The notes under the pieces are model-generated. The model worked only from the letters and a program-made list of their open reading frames with translations. It ran no database searches and was not told the DNA's origin. From positions 62,001-126,000 of the forward strand of contig VNWV01000015.1 in the NCBI GenBank assembly GCA_009801085.1: 64,000 nucleotides of DNA. The letters run 5' to 3'. Positions 1-10,780 of this stretch are shown in pieces (the stretch's first letter is position 1; each line of letters opens with the position of its first letter). The translations under genes were made by a program, and so were the position numbers. This DNA comes from Lasiodiplodia sp. COLG20 (Eukaryota; Ascomycota; Dothideomycetes; Botryosphaeriales; Botryosphaeriaceae).

Positions 1-1
1 C

Positions 2-196
2 GAAAAGTGGGAAGCCATGTTCTTGAAGATGCGCGATGATGGAGAGTGGACTTTGGTGAGCGGCGTCGACATCGGAGGAACGTCGAGGTTCGTGGACTTC
101 TGCAGGCTTCTTAAGTGCCTGGACCTGATCTACGAGAGCAGGGAAAGGGCCTTCTCTGACTTCTATATGGCGTTGGGTCAGATTCTCGCTGTGTAG
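2..196 (+). CDS. C-terminal end of an unidentified protein (truncated by left edge)
   Basis: An open frame enters at base 2 and runs 64 codons to a TAG at 194-196. The composition is protein-like: charged and hydrophobic residues alternate, with EKWEAMFLKM at the left, SRFVDFCRLLKCLDLIYES in the middle and ALGQILAV at the end. The start lies outside the window. I do not recognise the family. The reading frames on the other strand here are low-complexity and look like shadows. The frame is short, so it could be chance, but the amino-acid make-up argues for a real last exon. Confidence 0.5.
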   Translation, partial: EKWEAMFLKMRDDGEWTLVSGVDIGGTSRFVDFCRLLKCLDLIYESRERAFSDFYMALGQILAV

Positions 197-738
197 GTGT
201 TTGCGGGTGGTGGGACGTCGCATTGGCTATTTTCACCCGGGCAGACAGGGACACGCATCCCAAAAGTTGATTCATGGGCATTATGCGTACATGTAGATTG
301 GAAGCGACGCTTCCTGTGAAGTCGTACGGGCCCATGAAGAGCCCAGACAACACTGCCCCGATGGCAGCTACTCCCATAGCTCTGCTAGCGTTCGGCTCGC
401 CTTTAACAGGCCGCCTCCATTTTCGAAATCAAAATTTTCTGCTTTCTACTCACGTCTGTACATACAAGAGCGTCTTTGTCACCGTGCTGGCACATTACTG
501 TCTACCGGCTCAGAAGTAGCCCCAAGGCCGCCGGGTGTAAACAAAATGCTGAGCAATTCTCAACCCTTCCCCGGCTGACATGTCGGCCGCGCGGCCTCCA
601 CTCTCCACCCCGCGTCTCATGTGCCAGAAGCATCCGCGCTGTCCCTCCCCGCGGCCGGCTTCCACGCCCATCCTTCGGACCCCAGGGGGGCTTGCGAGTG
701 ATCCAGTCATGGGGTTGTCCCCTGAAGCTGCTGCCTGG

Positions 739-803
739 GAGGCTGGCTGATCGGTCCGCGGATCAGCCAGCTGCATCAGCTGCCGGCGTGGCGGGCGACA
801 GCC
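739..803 (+). repeat. Short dispersed repeat, copy 1
   Basis: Begins with GAGGCTGGCTGATC and ends in GTGGCGGGCGA. The same order of blocks (GGCTGGCTGATC, CGCGGATCA, GCATCAGCTG, CGTGGCGGGCGA) is found at about 2917-2980. Most differences between the copies are C to T or G to A, as expected for an old repeat hit by RIP-like mutation. Confidence 0.6.
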
Positions 804-1951
804 ACGCGTAGTGCGGTCCAACGGCGAGAGGCGTCAGGCCACGGCTGTGCGTCCCGCATCAGACCAGTCTCGCAGCCACAGCCCAGCCGAACGCGTGAAT
901 GACTTCCCAAGGATTTTTGTTTACCACTATCTTGACTGCTCTCTGCTTAAGTGGCGGTATATGACTTCAGCGGCGCACTCTGCTGTATTGTAAATGTGGA
1001 CGCAGCGTGCAGCCTTGCTCTCAGACCAGCGCCATGGAATCGCAGCACAAATTTCATACATCGGAAGCTAAACGCTTGCACAGTCAGCCCGGAGCTGGGT
1101 GCGCCTTTGGGTGCGCCTTGTTCGAGTTTTTGGGGCCATGTCTGAGGCAAGGGGGACACAATGTGCTCTTTCTGCATTGAAACTATGCTACGTGAATTTT
1201 GTGTGGTCAGGAAAGGTATGTAAGCAAGGCTTTCGCGGGACGGGCCATAGTACGGAGCCGCAAATTTGGGCTCAAAGAGGGCAGTGCCACCGATGGTCCG
1301 GGGGTTTGGAGTAACGCGACGCCTACGCAGAAGAAAGATGATCAGAGGATGGGTCATTCCCTACAAAAGGGATAGATCACAGGCTGAGTATCAACCAACA
1401 GGGGGCGAACATTGCAGCAAAAGGCCGCAAGGCTGAGACGGGCTGACGTTGTTCAAAAAAGATTGACCAATAGCATGCATCGTACATTTGGTTCCTGGTG
1501 CACAAGGCGGGACGTGAGTGGCCCTGCATGTAAGCGTGGCTGAGGAATGTGGGGAGGATGCAGCTGCAAATCGGTAGGACTGAAGCAACGAAAAGGCAAA
1601 CAAGCCTAATACGAGTCTGAGGACGCCACTGATGCTATGTAGCAAGGCAACAAAGGTCTATGCTACAAGCAAAAGAATGTGGCTGCTTACCAGCGATAAT
1701 AATTCGTCGATCCGTTCGGCTGCTATGCTCGAATCCTTTCAGAACGGTCCCAAAGCTTCAATACTTGCCAGTCATTGGATCCGACACATGCAGCGACGAC
1801 AAAAATAAGCCAAATGAGAAAATTTGCATATAAAGGGTTACGCAAACACGTAATTGATGGATCCTTCTCTAGAAAGGAATCAAAAGCAAGGAGATGAGGC
1901 TGACTGTTAGCCTTGTCTCGGCTAGCTTAGCCGGGCGTGATAAAGGCGTTG

Positions 1952-1957
1952 TATAAA
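1952..1957 (+). promoter_or_regulatory. TATA box of the small secreted protein gene
   Basis: TATAAA, 117 bp upstream of the ATG at 2074. The leader in between is rich in C and A (TCAAACCACAAAA just before the ATG), as is common in well-expressed fungal genes. Confidence 0.45.
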
Positions 1958-2073
1958 TTCGGAACGAAGTCCCCTTTACGTTCGACATTTTGAACACCCG
2001 GATCTCAACATCTCCTTACTTGAAGAACTATTCTGCCTCCACCGCAAGACAGTGTTCGGATCAAACCACAAAA

Positions 2074-2472
2074 ATGCGCTTCCCATTCGTGCTTGCATCT
2101 CTTGTCTTCGGAGCCACGTAAGATCTCTCCTTTCGTTCAGTAATTCAACTAGTGAACAATACTAATTTCGATCCAAATTATAAACAGCGTTCTCGCAGGA
2201 CATAACTGCAAATGCCAAGATGACAACGGCCAATACAATGGCTACACTCAATCGTGCTGCAGTTTCCAATCCGGCACCTTCAACGACATCACGTATCATG
2301 AAGATCAGCATCATCAGGTATGCCAATCATTATCTACAAAGTAGGATCGCTGCTGAATGCTGACTTTAATAACCTCCGGCAGTGCTCTTCATCTAGCAAC
2401 CACATTGACAGTGGTGCCTTTGTGACTTGCTGCCAGAACTTCGGTGTTGGAGGTGCTTACTGTTGGGATTGA
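2074..2472 (+). CDS. Small secreted cysteine-rich protein, candidate effector
   Basis: Three exons (2074-2117, 2188-2317, 2383-2472) with GT-AG introns of 70 and 65 nt join in phase to give 87 residues. The first 18-20 residues (MRFPFVLASLVFGATVLAG) form a clear signal peptide. The mature part of about 68 residues has eight cysteines in the order C-x-C, C-C, C, C-C, C (NCKCQ, SCCSF, QCSS, TCCQNF, YCWD), which suggests four disulfides. The protein ends three residues after the last cysteine region. A TATA box lies 117 bp upstream. Size, secretion signal and cysteine spacing fit the broad group of small secreted cysteine-rich proteins of plant-associated fungi. No specific family is claimed and the role is inferred. 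Each exon is too short to stand out as a reading frame, so the gene is easily missed. Confidence 0.8.
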
Positions 2473-2590
2473 ATTCCATCAAATTCAGGATGCTCAGATT
2501 GGGATGGGAACCACCTTCGTTCCGTGTTAACTTAGTCATTCGTTTAACACAGTCTATACTATTCAGCTTATTTCTGCGATTGTGGCATTC

Positions 2591-2900
2591 GGCGATGAGT
2601 GTGAAATGCGTGTAGATTGGGCTTGTCATTAGGGAGGGGGGTCGCCCGGGGGCGAGTGCTTATCTTCTGCTATGACAAAGCTATTGTACATGTGATATAC
2701 AATGCACCACTCTAGCCGTGCGTATTTGTCTACATTTAACAAGCAAAACCTTTCAGACGAGGGTGTTGAGGAGTACGAGTAAGTAGAAAACAAGGAATCA
2801 GTCTGCTGAAGGCCGGAATGACACATGGACCGAGGGTGTTGAAGTTTGTGCACATTATACCTCGATGCCAAATTACGAGCATAAGAGAAGTACATGTTAC
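2591..2900 (+). repeat. Dispersed repeat, uninterrupted copy (copy A)
   Basis: The left part (GGCGATGAG through GATATACAATGCACCACTC) matches 13390-13511 at roughly 80 percent by eye. The right part (ACCACTCTAGCCG through AGAGAAGTACATG) matches 14901-15091. So one continuous sequence here equals two pieces that lie 1.4 kb apart at the other locus. No coding capacity is seen. Confidence 0.7.
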
Positions 2901-2916
2901 TTAAAAGCCTGTCTGA

Positions 2917-2980
2917 GAGGCTGGCTGATCATTTCGCGGATCATCCACCGCATCAGCTGTCAACGTGGCGGGCGAACACA
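2917..2980 (+). repeat. Short dispersed repeat, copy 2
   Basis: Partner of the copy at 739-803. This copy is richer in A and T at the variable positions (CATTTCGCGG against CGGTCCGCGG), so it seems the more mutated of the two. Confidence 0.6.
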
Positions 2981-4008
2981 ACTCCGCTGTCTGTTGTTAA
3001 AAAGGCCTTTTTTTTTACTCTCAGTTGAATCAATTATTCTATAAAGGTTCAGACTCAGAGCTATGTAGATACGAAACCAAGAAAACAAGAAACACGTTGA
3101 GCTGTGGTCTCATCCGACCGAACAAGCGAGAATTACATGGAAGCATAACAAGTTGATAAAACCACAGAAGATGTATAAGAAGCCACCCTAGCCCTCGTTC
3201 ATAGAATGCTGTAAGCTCGAGTTGGAGCGACCAAGAAATTTAGGAAAAGACGGTTTTTTAGAGTGTAAGATAGCTCTTAGAGAAAGTACAAAAGGACACC
3301 AGGACGTTGTAAAGCGAAACGGTCTGGAGCCGACCAGGTAGTACCTTATCATGTGGCTGTCGACAGTGACTCCGATCAGACATGGCACTAGAGAAATCGC
3401 CAGAAGAGTGTCATTGTCTTGACTTCAGCACTCAGAATCTTCTCCAGAGGCCATCGGGTTTCTCAAAGCTCCGAGTAAACGTTCAGTGTAGATAACAAAA
3501 TATAGACTTCGAGGGACAGCCGCTAAAAGGAATCTCAAAACGGAAGTGTGGTCGAGAAACTTAGAAGTTTCGATGACCTTGAATAGGTCCGCCTGGTCTT
3601 AGAGAGGCTGAAGAGGGGTGATGGTCTAGAGGTCTTTGTAATGGTTGAAGTGGCCAGTGGTTCCAAGATTTCCGGGTTGCGTGCTTAAGCTCCATAAAAG
3701 AGCGGGATGGCGTCTCCACAGGTAAAATGCAGAACTAGCATACATTGGCCAGTGCCTGAATGGAGGCATTGTACCAGTCTCGAAACTGCGCTTTAGCAGT
3801 GAAAATCTGATGCTAAATCTCATCCATCTCTCGGAAATGCCGAAAAAAGGCAACTCTCGGTGGAGAAGGGTCTCTGGTCAAGCGGAAGTGAGGGATTCTG
3901 CTGTTTTAAACCACAGATCAGCTGTGTTGCGATGTGAATATGCCTAATGCAATGGATAGGCGACTTCTTTGGTTCCAGGCGTCCTGTTAAGCAGCGGGTT
4001 CTTCACAT

Positions 4009-5161
4009 TTAAATTATTCCACACGCAGTCATCTGACGTTGAAGGTGACGGGTGTGTGAATCTTTAACGGGGGAGGGAATATTGGTCAACACCTTCTGAA
4101 CCGATTGTTGTAGCGCCGTTCCAAGGGATGCGTTTGCGCACGTAGCGAATAAGCCCCCCCTATGTTGACACGCGACCAGTTTGATGTCTAGAAGCTTCTT
4201 TGAAAGCTCCGTGACGCTACAGTCTCCATTATTTACCCAACTACTCTCAACGCTCAATCCGGCCTGGCGTAGAGAGAGTGTGAGCGACCCAAACGTGAGA
4301 GCGTCACATCTTCGGCGGCCAGCCAAATCTTCGCTGGAGTTGAGACAGAGGGTCCCATTGGTATCAGAAGCCCGGGCGCCCGTAAATTTGGCGATAGAAT
4401 CATGGTATATGTCGAACAAACTTTGAATTACGTTCAGTCGGATTTTCATAATGCTCTCTGGCAAACGAGTAAGCTATGGCGATCATGATCGTGCGAACTG
4501 TAGACGTACCGATAATGTCAGGAGGTAGGCGGCAGTTGTCCGCTGATGGATCAAGGATTCTTCCCTTCCGCGTGACGCATTGGCCATCCACGGTCATTTT
4601 CACCTCCTGGACTAGATGAACTGCCAGCTGTTGAAATGATGCGGTCTGGCCAAACTCCCAGGCAATCCACAACCACTCTTCATACGCAGGTTTTAGTAGT
4701 AGATGCTGCACATTGGCGATCCAAGACTTGATCCACGGCCGTACAAGCTTAGTAGCGCCGTACTTATCGGTTAGAACTGCGAGATCAAGAAGCTGCTGAA
4801 AGGACATGTAATGGGAGACCTTGTCGAAGTTCAGGTGTGCTATGTGCAGTAGTACCGCCAACGGCGCTGCATCATCTTCCGGAAAGGATAGCTTGCCATG
4901 GCCGACCTCCTTGGCCTCTAAGAAGGGGCTGTCCGGCGCCAGCATCTTGTTCCAAACATCACAAGCCAGCCGCATGGCCTTTGAAGAGACGATGAAGGTC
5001 TTTTGCTGCTTGGCACCGAGAATCGTCGAAGGAGCGGTAAGGCGGATGTCGCCCTCGGGGTCGCAGATCTCTGAAAACGACGGCTGGATCGTGGCGAAGT
5101 TAAACTTGAGATCTTTCAACGGCTTCTCAATGGCCAGGACTGATGGGTCGGAGGATGCCAT
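4009..5161 (-). CDS. BTB/POZ domain protein
   Basis: Two exons (5161-4510 and 4457-4009) joined across a 52-nt GT-AG intron give 366 residues. The N-terminal 160 residues look like the fungal BTB/POZ type: DIRLTAP, then the FIVSSKAMRLACDVWNKML segment and a helical part with VLLHIAHLNFDKV and LAVLTDKYGA. Fungal proteins of this kind often carry a BTB domain and a C-terminal region of unknown function. Their partners are unknown, although BTB domains commonly mediate protein pairing or bind Cullin-3. The C-terminal 150 residues, including a Cys/His-containing stretch near DIKLVACQHRGG, match nothing I know. The start is the first ATG, and the gene faces a broken gene on the other strand across 236 bp. 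Confidence 0.8.
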
Positions 5162-5397
5162 CTTAGATCGTCGGATAGTGCTTCCGTGCGAGCGTCTGAT
5201 GTTAATTTATGCGTTTGGTTCTTGGTTGCAGTCGCTGTCGAATCTGGCCGTCGAATTTTACAAGCCGCCGCCCTGAAGCAAAAATTTTATTCTTACACAG
5301 TAGGCGGTGAATACTTAAACCTTACGTAATACCACGTGCCGCTAACCGCCTTTGTAAGACCCCAAACTCATTGACAGGCAAGACCCTTGCTTTCACC

Positions 5398-6263
5398 ATG
5401 GCGGTCCCGCAAAAGTTGGATGCCCCAATCCGTGGACCGTAGGAAGGCGCCCGCAGCTGGTTTAAGCCTCAGAATGACATTTCTGTTATAGCTTCAGCCC
5501 TTCAGCGACTTCGTACTTTGTACGAACAGCCCTACACTTCCAATGCATCCGTGACTGATTTCACACAGCTGTTTTTCTAAGGCGGGGGTTTCAGCACCAA
5601 CTCATCGACTTACGACGTGCTTCGCCAAGCTATGAGCCCGGCCAGTGCCGACCAACTCGGCGTCCAAAAGCCTTCCGCTTCCATTCAAGGTGGTGCTTGG
5701 GGGAGTCTCTGAGACGTTTCCTTGGACCTTGTCGGAGAAAGCATTCAAATACCCTCTGTTGGGATACTGCCACGGCTCCTGCCCCTTCTTCGGCGGCAGA
5801 TCGGCCTTCTGGTCTGCCTGGTCGCCGCAACCCAGGATCGAGGACATGAGAGACTTTCCCGAGTCCATGATCAAAGCCACCCAGAAAGCCATATTCTGGC
5901 CCGAGGTGAAGCGCCTCCTGAGTGTCACCAGTGCCAGCGATGTGGACGATACCATCTTCGCAGGTCTTCAGAGTTTGATTGACGAAAGGCTTCGTGAAGC
6001 TGCAGTACACGCTCACCGACTCCGACAGGAGGCTGTGGGACCTGATGGACGAGGCGACATACCAGACGATTGAGACGATGTCGGGTCCTCCCCCGCCGAG
6101 AGGAAAAGATCTGGGGCTGGAGTACTGGCATGACTGTCCGATCGGTGGTTCTGGTTTCTGGTCCAGGGAGCGCCCGGAGAACGTTCGCGTTCCTGGAATC
6201 GTGCATGAAGCGAGCACGGCGAAAGTAGACTCTAATAAATTTTCGAACGTAGACTTTAATTAA
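5398..6263 (+). pseudogene. Broken gene of unknown family
   Basis: A protein-like reading runs through this stretch but changes frame. From the ATG at 5398 one frame reads for 60 codons with TAG at 5440 and TAA at 5578, where C to T changes of CAG and CAA would explain both stops. Near 5650-5700 the sense moves to a second frame (SETFPWTLSEKAFKYP to DDTIFAGLQSLID). Near 5980-5995 it moves to a third (GFVKLQYTLTDSDRRLW to GLEYWHDCPIGGSGFW), ending at TAA 6261-6263. None of the shifts sits at convincing splice sites, although one or both early stops could lie in introns. I do not recognise the family. Reading frames on the other strand here look like shadows. Confidence 0.4.
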
Positions 6264-6350
6264 AACGGCCGTAGATAGCGAGATATTATATAGGGGTAAG
6301 TATATATATAAAAGATAACCGAGAAGCAACTGCAAACCCTACTTAGCTGA

Positions 6351-9300
6351 CTAATCCAACTCTGAGTTGCTAACATAACAATATCCACCTTCGCATCGCC
6401 ACCCATCGCCATCCCTCCTCCAAGCTAAACCTTCCATGCAGCGGCCCATGGCCTGTAGTCGAACCTGGACATTATATAGCTCACGTTGCTTGGTCTCGTA
6501 GCCGTCCAGTTCCTTTTGCAGGATCTCGCGCGTCTCTCTGTCTGCACAGTGGGCCAACCGTCTCTTCAAGTCGTTGATCCGAGCATCGCGGTCGGCACTC
6601 TCCTTCTCGTCCGCCTCCCTCCTTGCAGCGAGCCGGGCCATGACTTCGTCGGACGCTCCAGGCTCACGAACAGAAGTGCGACTGCAGTCAATGGCATCGC
6701 TATCGCCTTCATCATCGGAGCGGCTGGTCACGTCCCGTTGGACGGTGCAAACTTGTGCTCTATGTCCGTTCATGGTATAGACGGATGCGCTGGACGCAGC
6801 CTCCGGAGGGGTACTATCAACTGCCATGTGGCTGGCAGTCGGGGGAGGGGGAGTAGGGACTTCTGGCTGCTGTGTTTGAGGGGCGTGCATGGCGAGTTGG
6901 GGCATGCCTGCCCCGTACACTGTGTTGGTGCACCTCTCCGATTGCATTTTGATCATTTGTCTCACGCACTGTTCTGCAACATTCTGAGACAGCGACAGTG
7001 ATTCGCCTTGGTGTTTCGGTAACGTGAGACTCATTATCGTCATCCTATTGGCCAAAGTCTTGATGTCGCGGGTGTTGCTCCATGTCGGAATCACACGTAG
7101 GACTCTAAAGCCTCGGCGCAGTCTGATGTAGCCGTCAGATGTAGGGTCCTCGAGGAACGGTGCGCGAATACGTTTCTGCTCGAGCTCTCGTTTCAATAAG
7201 ATGATGCAGGTCTCAGGTTTGAGATTCTCAAACATGATCTCTTCTGGGAAGTATCCCGATAGGGCTGGGCGGGCTGACAAGAGATGATTGATGTCGACCA
7301 CATAGCCTGCAAGAATAATGACGACCCGGCCGGAATGGCTTGGTTGCATCATGAATTTGATCAATTCATTGATCGCTTCCATGGCAAACTGCCCGTTGGC
7401 AAGTCTGTAAGCCTCGTCTACGAACAAGACTTTGCCAAGAGCATTTTCCAGCTGTTTCTTAGCTTTTGTAGCAGTGTGGCCTACGTATTGACCAATGAGG
7501 TCAATGGCAGAGCATTCTATGACTTCATCCGTAGAGAGAATTCCCATGTCATAGAACATTTTACCCATGCTCCGTGCAGCTGTGGTCTTTCCGGTACCTA
7601 GAGTGATAGTAAGTAAGGTATTCTGCCTCTAAAAGATCATATAAAGTTGAATTTACCTAGAGGACCCTTGAAGATGAAGTTCGTGGGAATAAGTTCCCGA
7701 GGATCTAGGCCGTAGTTCTTCGCCAATCGGCATGACTCCTGGCATGCTTCCAGTCGTCTGATGATGCTTTCGTCCACTAGTCCTTCGAGCAATTTCCTAA
7801 TGCCCTCCTGCGCCCGCCTGTAATCGGGATCAAAGTCTTCTGGCCCGAACACCGTATAGATGGACCGCTTAGCTCTCGGCAGCGTTGCTTGTCTGGCCTC
7901 ATGGTTGAATTTTGCCGTGGTCAAACAGCTCTCCACCTCGCCACCATTGGTGAACCTTGGGCGCATAAGAGCTCGACCCAATATCTCACGGGCCGCGCCG
8001 ATAGCCTCCTCTGTAGCGCCTAGCTCTTGCTCATTCAACTTCAGCAGTAGGATCTGTTCCAGCTGATCAAGGTTGAAGTCCTCGAAACGGAAAGGCTGTT
8101 CAATTGGGAATCTTCTTGATAGCGCGGGATTGGAATTTTCAAACAATTCTCGGAGTTTATCTTCTTTGTCGAGAAGAATGATGCATCGATTCTCTCCTGG
8201 AACACCTTGTACTTCGGCAATAAGGGTATCAACTACCCCCATTTTAAAGGTGTCTTTCTGCTTGCTCGAGTCACCGATGTCCAGCATAGAAGCGTCGTCA
8301 ATGATAAGCGCCTTCCCTGTAGTGGATGCCAGAATTGCTCTAGTCTTTAGTTTAGACTTCGCAGGAGACTCGCCAATAAAGTCCGATGAATTTTTCACCA
8401 CAACTAAAGTGTGTAAGCAATTGGTATGTGTATAAGGTGTACGGCACTTGCCCTCTCCTTTGCTTAATAGCCCGATATCACTCAAGATCTGACTGTAAAG
8501 CTTCGCCACTGTTGTTTTACCCGTACCAGGGGACCCGACAAAGACCTGGTTGAGGGTTATCTGAAATGGCTTCAGCTCGGCCAATTCGCGCTGGTAATTC
8601 AGCTCCAAAATCCCACTCAAATGTTCCATCGATTCCTTGACCGAATCGAGCCCAATCAGCTTTTGGAACTTCGCCCAGGCCGAACTCTGAAGTTTAGCTT
8701 CAGTAGGGTCTTTACCGATCAAGTCTTCCTTCGTGAAGAAATGGGGGTTTGGTGACTCTCCTCGTCGTTGCTCGTCGTTCAAGCGAACAGCTTGACGCTC
8801 TGAAATCCTTGCGAGTAGATCCTCGACTGCGCGTGCGTTTCCGAAACCTTTATTGTTTCGAGAGCGGCCAAGACGACGGATGGCCACGTGTGTGTAGAGA
8901 CCTTTCATACCACCTTCAAACCCCAATTTCCTTCCATACTTAGCTTTGAAGTTGTCGCGGAAGATTGTCCATAGCTGTGCATCTGAGAAGTCCGCAAAGT
9001 CAAAGGAGTACGGGATTATACTGGCCAGTCCCGGGTTGTGCTCGAAAAAGGATTCCATATCGTCTTTGTACCCCACAAAGATGACAACAAGCTTTCCGAT
9101 ATTATTGTCCATCTCTGTAAGAATAATGTCCAGAGCTTGGCGTCCTACACCTGTCGCATATGGCGCTACAAGTTGATAGGCGTCGTCAACGAAGAGCACG
9201 CCGCCCGTGCTTTTATCTTTGTACCTATCCCTCATGAGCTTCTTAATGATTCTTTTTGCACCTTGTGGCCCTTTGAACGCCAATTTTGCACCAGAAGTCT

Positions 9301-10106
9301 CCTTGACAACATCAGAGTCTAGGATACCAATAGAGCGCAAGAATTCCGCGTAGATGCGAGCAACAGTGGTTTTACCTTTGGTTTGTATTAGCGGTGCAGC
9401 AAGGACGAAATCTTCGAATCATGCACTCACCTGTCCCTGGATTTCCATGAAAAAAGGCATTAAATCTTTCGTTCTTGAGATCTCTCCCTCTCCTTTTCCA
9501 GATTTTTAACTTGTTTTTGATATCGAGAACTTGTCGTTTTACTTCTTCGAGGCCAACAAGTGCCATCAGTTTGTCAATGGCCTCATTTTCAGCACCCTCC
9601 TCTCGCTTTTGCCGTTTCCATTCATGGTTTGCCCTAGATGGCTCGCGTTGGAATCGCTGTTGTGAAGGGGTCCCGGATGGGGCGTGGCAATCCCGAGGTG
9701 TTGGACACCGAGACAGTCGCGTTCTGCTCCTTGAAAAGGCTTCGGGTGGCGGGAAGAGGTGTGATACATCAACGTCCACGGGTTCAATTTGTTGAGAAGG
9801 AACAGATAACGGTAATTCATCGTCGGTGTCACCATCGTCGCTTTTGCAAAAAGATTGAGGGGTGGCCTCTACCGATGGACCGGGAGATTGAGGCTCTGAT
9901 GGTTGGGGACAGGGACTAGAATCGTTTCGCTGAGGCCCGATGGGAAAATCGACCCGGTCTACGTCTAAGGCCAACTGCCGAACTGACTCTTGAAGAGTCT
10001 TCGGGGCTGATGCCGCATGGAACTGACTCAGTTGTGGCGCTGGTCTCGAGGGGCGTGCGCTGCTGTGATCATCTGTTGGTTCAGAGAGTTGATTTTCTGA
10101 CGTCAT
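6351..10106 (-). CDS. Triple-AAA ATPase, CbxX/CfqX (SpoVK-like) type
   Basis: Four exons (10106-9431, 9375-8452, 8403-7657, 7597-6351) give 1197 residues. An N-terminal Pro/Ser-rich region of about 180 residues is followed by three AAA modules of the CbxX/CfqX type. Their Walker A motifs are GNPGTGKTT (from residue 221), GSPGTGKTT (from 506) and GPLGTGKTT (from 780). The Walker B motifs are VLFVDDAY, ALIIDDAS and VLFVDEAY, so only the third keeps the usual Glu. The C-terminus has a charged coiled coil and ends in a short Cys/Trp region. Introns 1 and 3 fall inside the first and third Walker A motifs. Intron 2 is a 48-nt GC-AG intron. Such proteins are taken to remodel other proteins, but the fungal substrates are unknown. 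The start is the ATG at 10106. An in-frame ATG at 10166 would add 20 residues. The gene is divergent to the membrane protein at 10781. Confidence 0.9.
8404..8451 (-). other. GC-AG intron that is also open in frame
   Basis: The intron begins GCAAGT and ends TTTAG. Removing it joins LLSKGE to VVVKNSSDF, which restores the usual AAA module. It is 48 nt long and has no stop in frame, so retaining it would insert 16 residues just after the helix that follows the second Walker A motif. Confidence 0.75.
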
Positions 10107-10780
10107 GATTGGATATCTCAACGAGATGTTATGAGTGTGATCGTCTCGGTAATGGCAGATACTCAAGATCCAGCAAGTTTGACAGCTTCTCCTCGGTCTA
10201 TGGAGCTAAATATGTCAGTGAAAACCACCAATGATATCGGCCGTAACAGATCGGGCGATGATGACGGCATAGCCGACCTACGAAGGCTGACGTGTCACTG
10301 CAAAGCATTTTAGTTTTAGCATGGCGCTGCAGTATCCGACACGTATCACTACAACGCATTTTGGTGTTGGCGGGGCGCTGCATGTGTCGGCATGACAGTC
10401 AGTGGCGGCTGCGACGAAGTCCAGATTCGGCTAGACCATCGTCCGAACTGAACCAAATGCACTGCTGACTGCACACCCCCACATACTACGTTGTAGTCTC
10501 GATATGATTCATTATAACCATGATACGGCCGAGCTTATTTGTCTTACCACAAAAAGCTTGTCCTAACTATGACTAATTGGACCAGCGGGCGTACACATAA
10601 AAGCGCAAATTCTCTAGACATACTCCGCAATCACCTCAGTAATCAATCAACCCTCAAGGCTCTAGCCATTTGGTAATTCTTCCTCTGTCAATTTGTAGGC
10701 CGCAATTGCGCCTGCACAAGTGTTCTAAGAAACAGGCCAGTATCTCTAACAGGTGGTCTAGATCGCAACGCCATATCCAC
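10107..10780. other. Divergent promoter region with a tandem duplication
   Basis: This 674-bp stretch separates the start codons of the AAA ATPase (-) and the membrane protein (+), so it must hold both promoters. It contains a 51-bp unit in two imperfect copies at 10290-10391. No gene is seen. Confidence 0.7.
10290..10391 (+). repeat. Two imperfect 51-bp tandem units
   Basis: Units start at 10290 (ACGTGTCACTGCAAAGCATTT) and 10341 (ACGTATCACTACAACGCATTT), and each ends in a GGCGCTGCA-containing block followed by a TCCGAC or TGTCGGC stretch. They could be duplicated regulatory sites for one or both flanking genes. Confidence 0.65.

Larger units (their letters stand above)
197..2073. other. Intergenic region, 1.9 kb, no gene recognised
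   Basis: Only short, compositionally odd reading frames occur here. Bases about 739-803 hold one copy of a short GC-rich repeat whose partner is at about 2917-2980. The last 150 bases form the promoter of the secreted-protein gene that follows. Confidence 0.6.
2473..4008. other. Intergenic region, 1.5 kb, holding repeat copies
   Basis: No gene seen. Bases 2591-2900 are the uninterrupted copy of a dispersed repeat, and 2917-2980 the second copy of a shorter one. From 3000 to 4008 the sequence is unremarkable. Confidence 0.6.

Noticed and set aside
5630..6217. 195-codon frame on the - strand over the broken gene
   Set aside because: Composition is less protein-like than the interrupted + strand reading, and no motif is seen.
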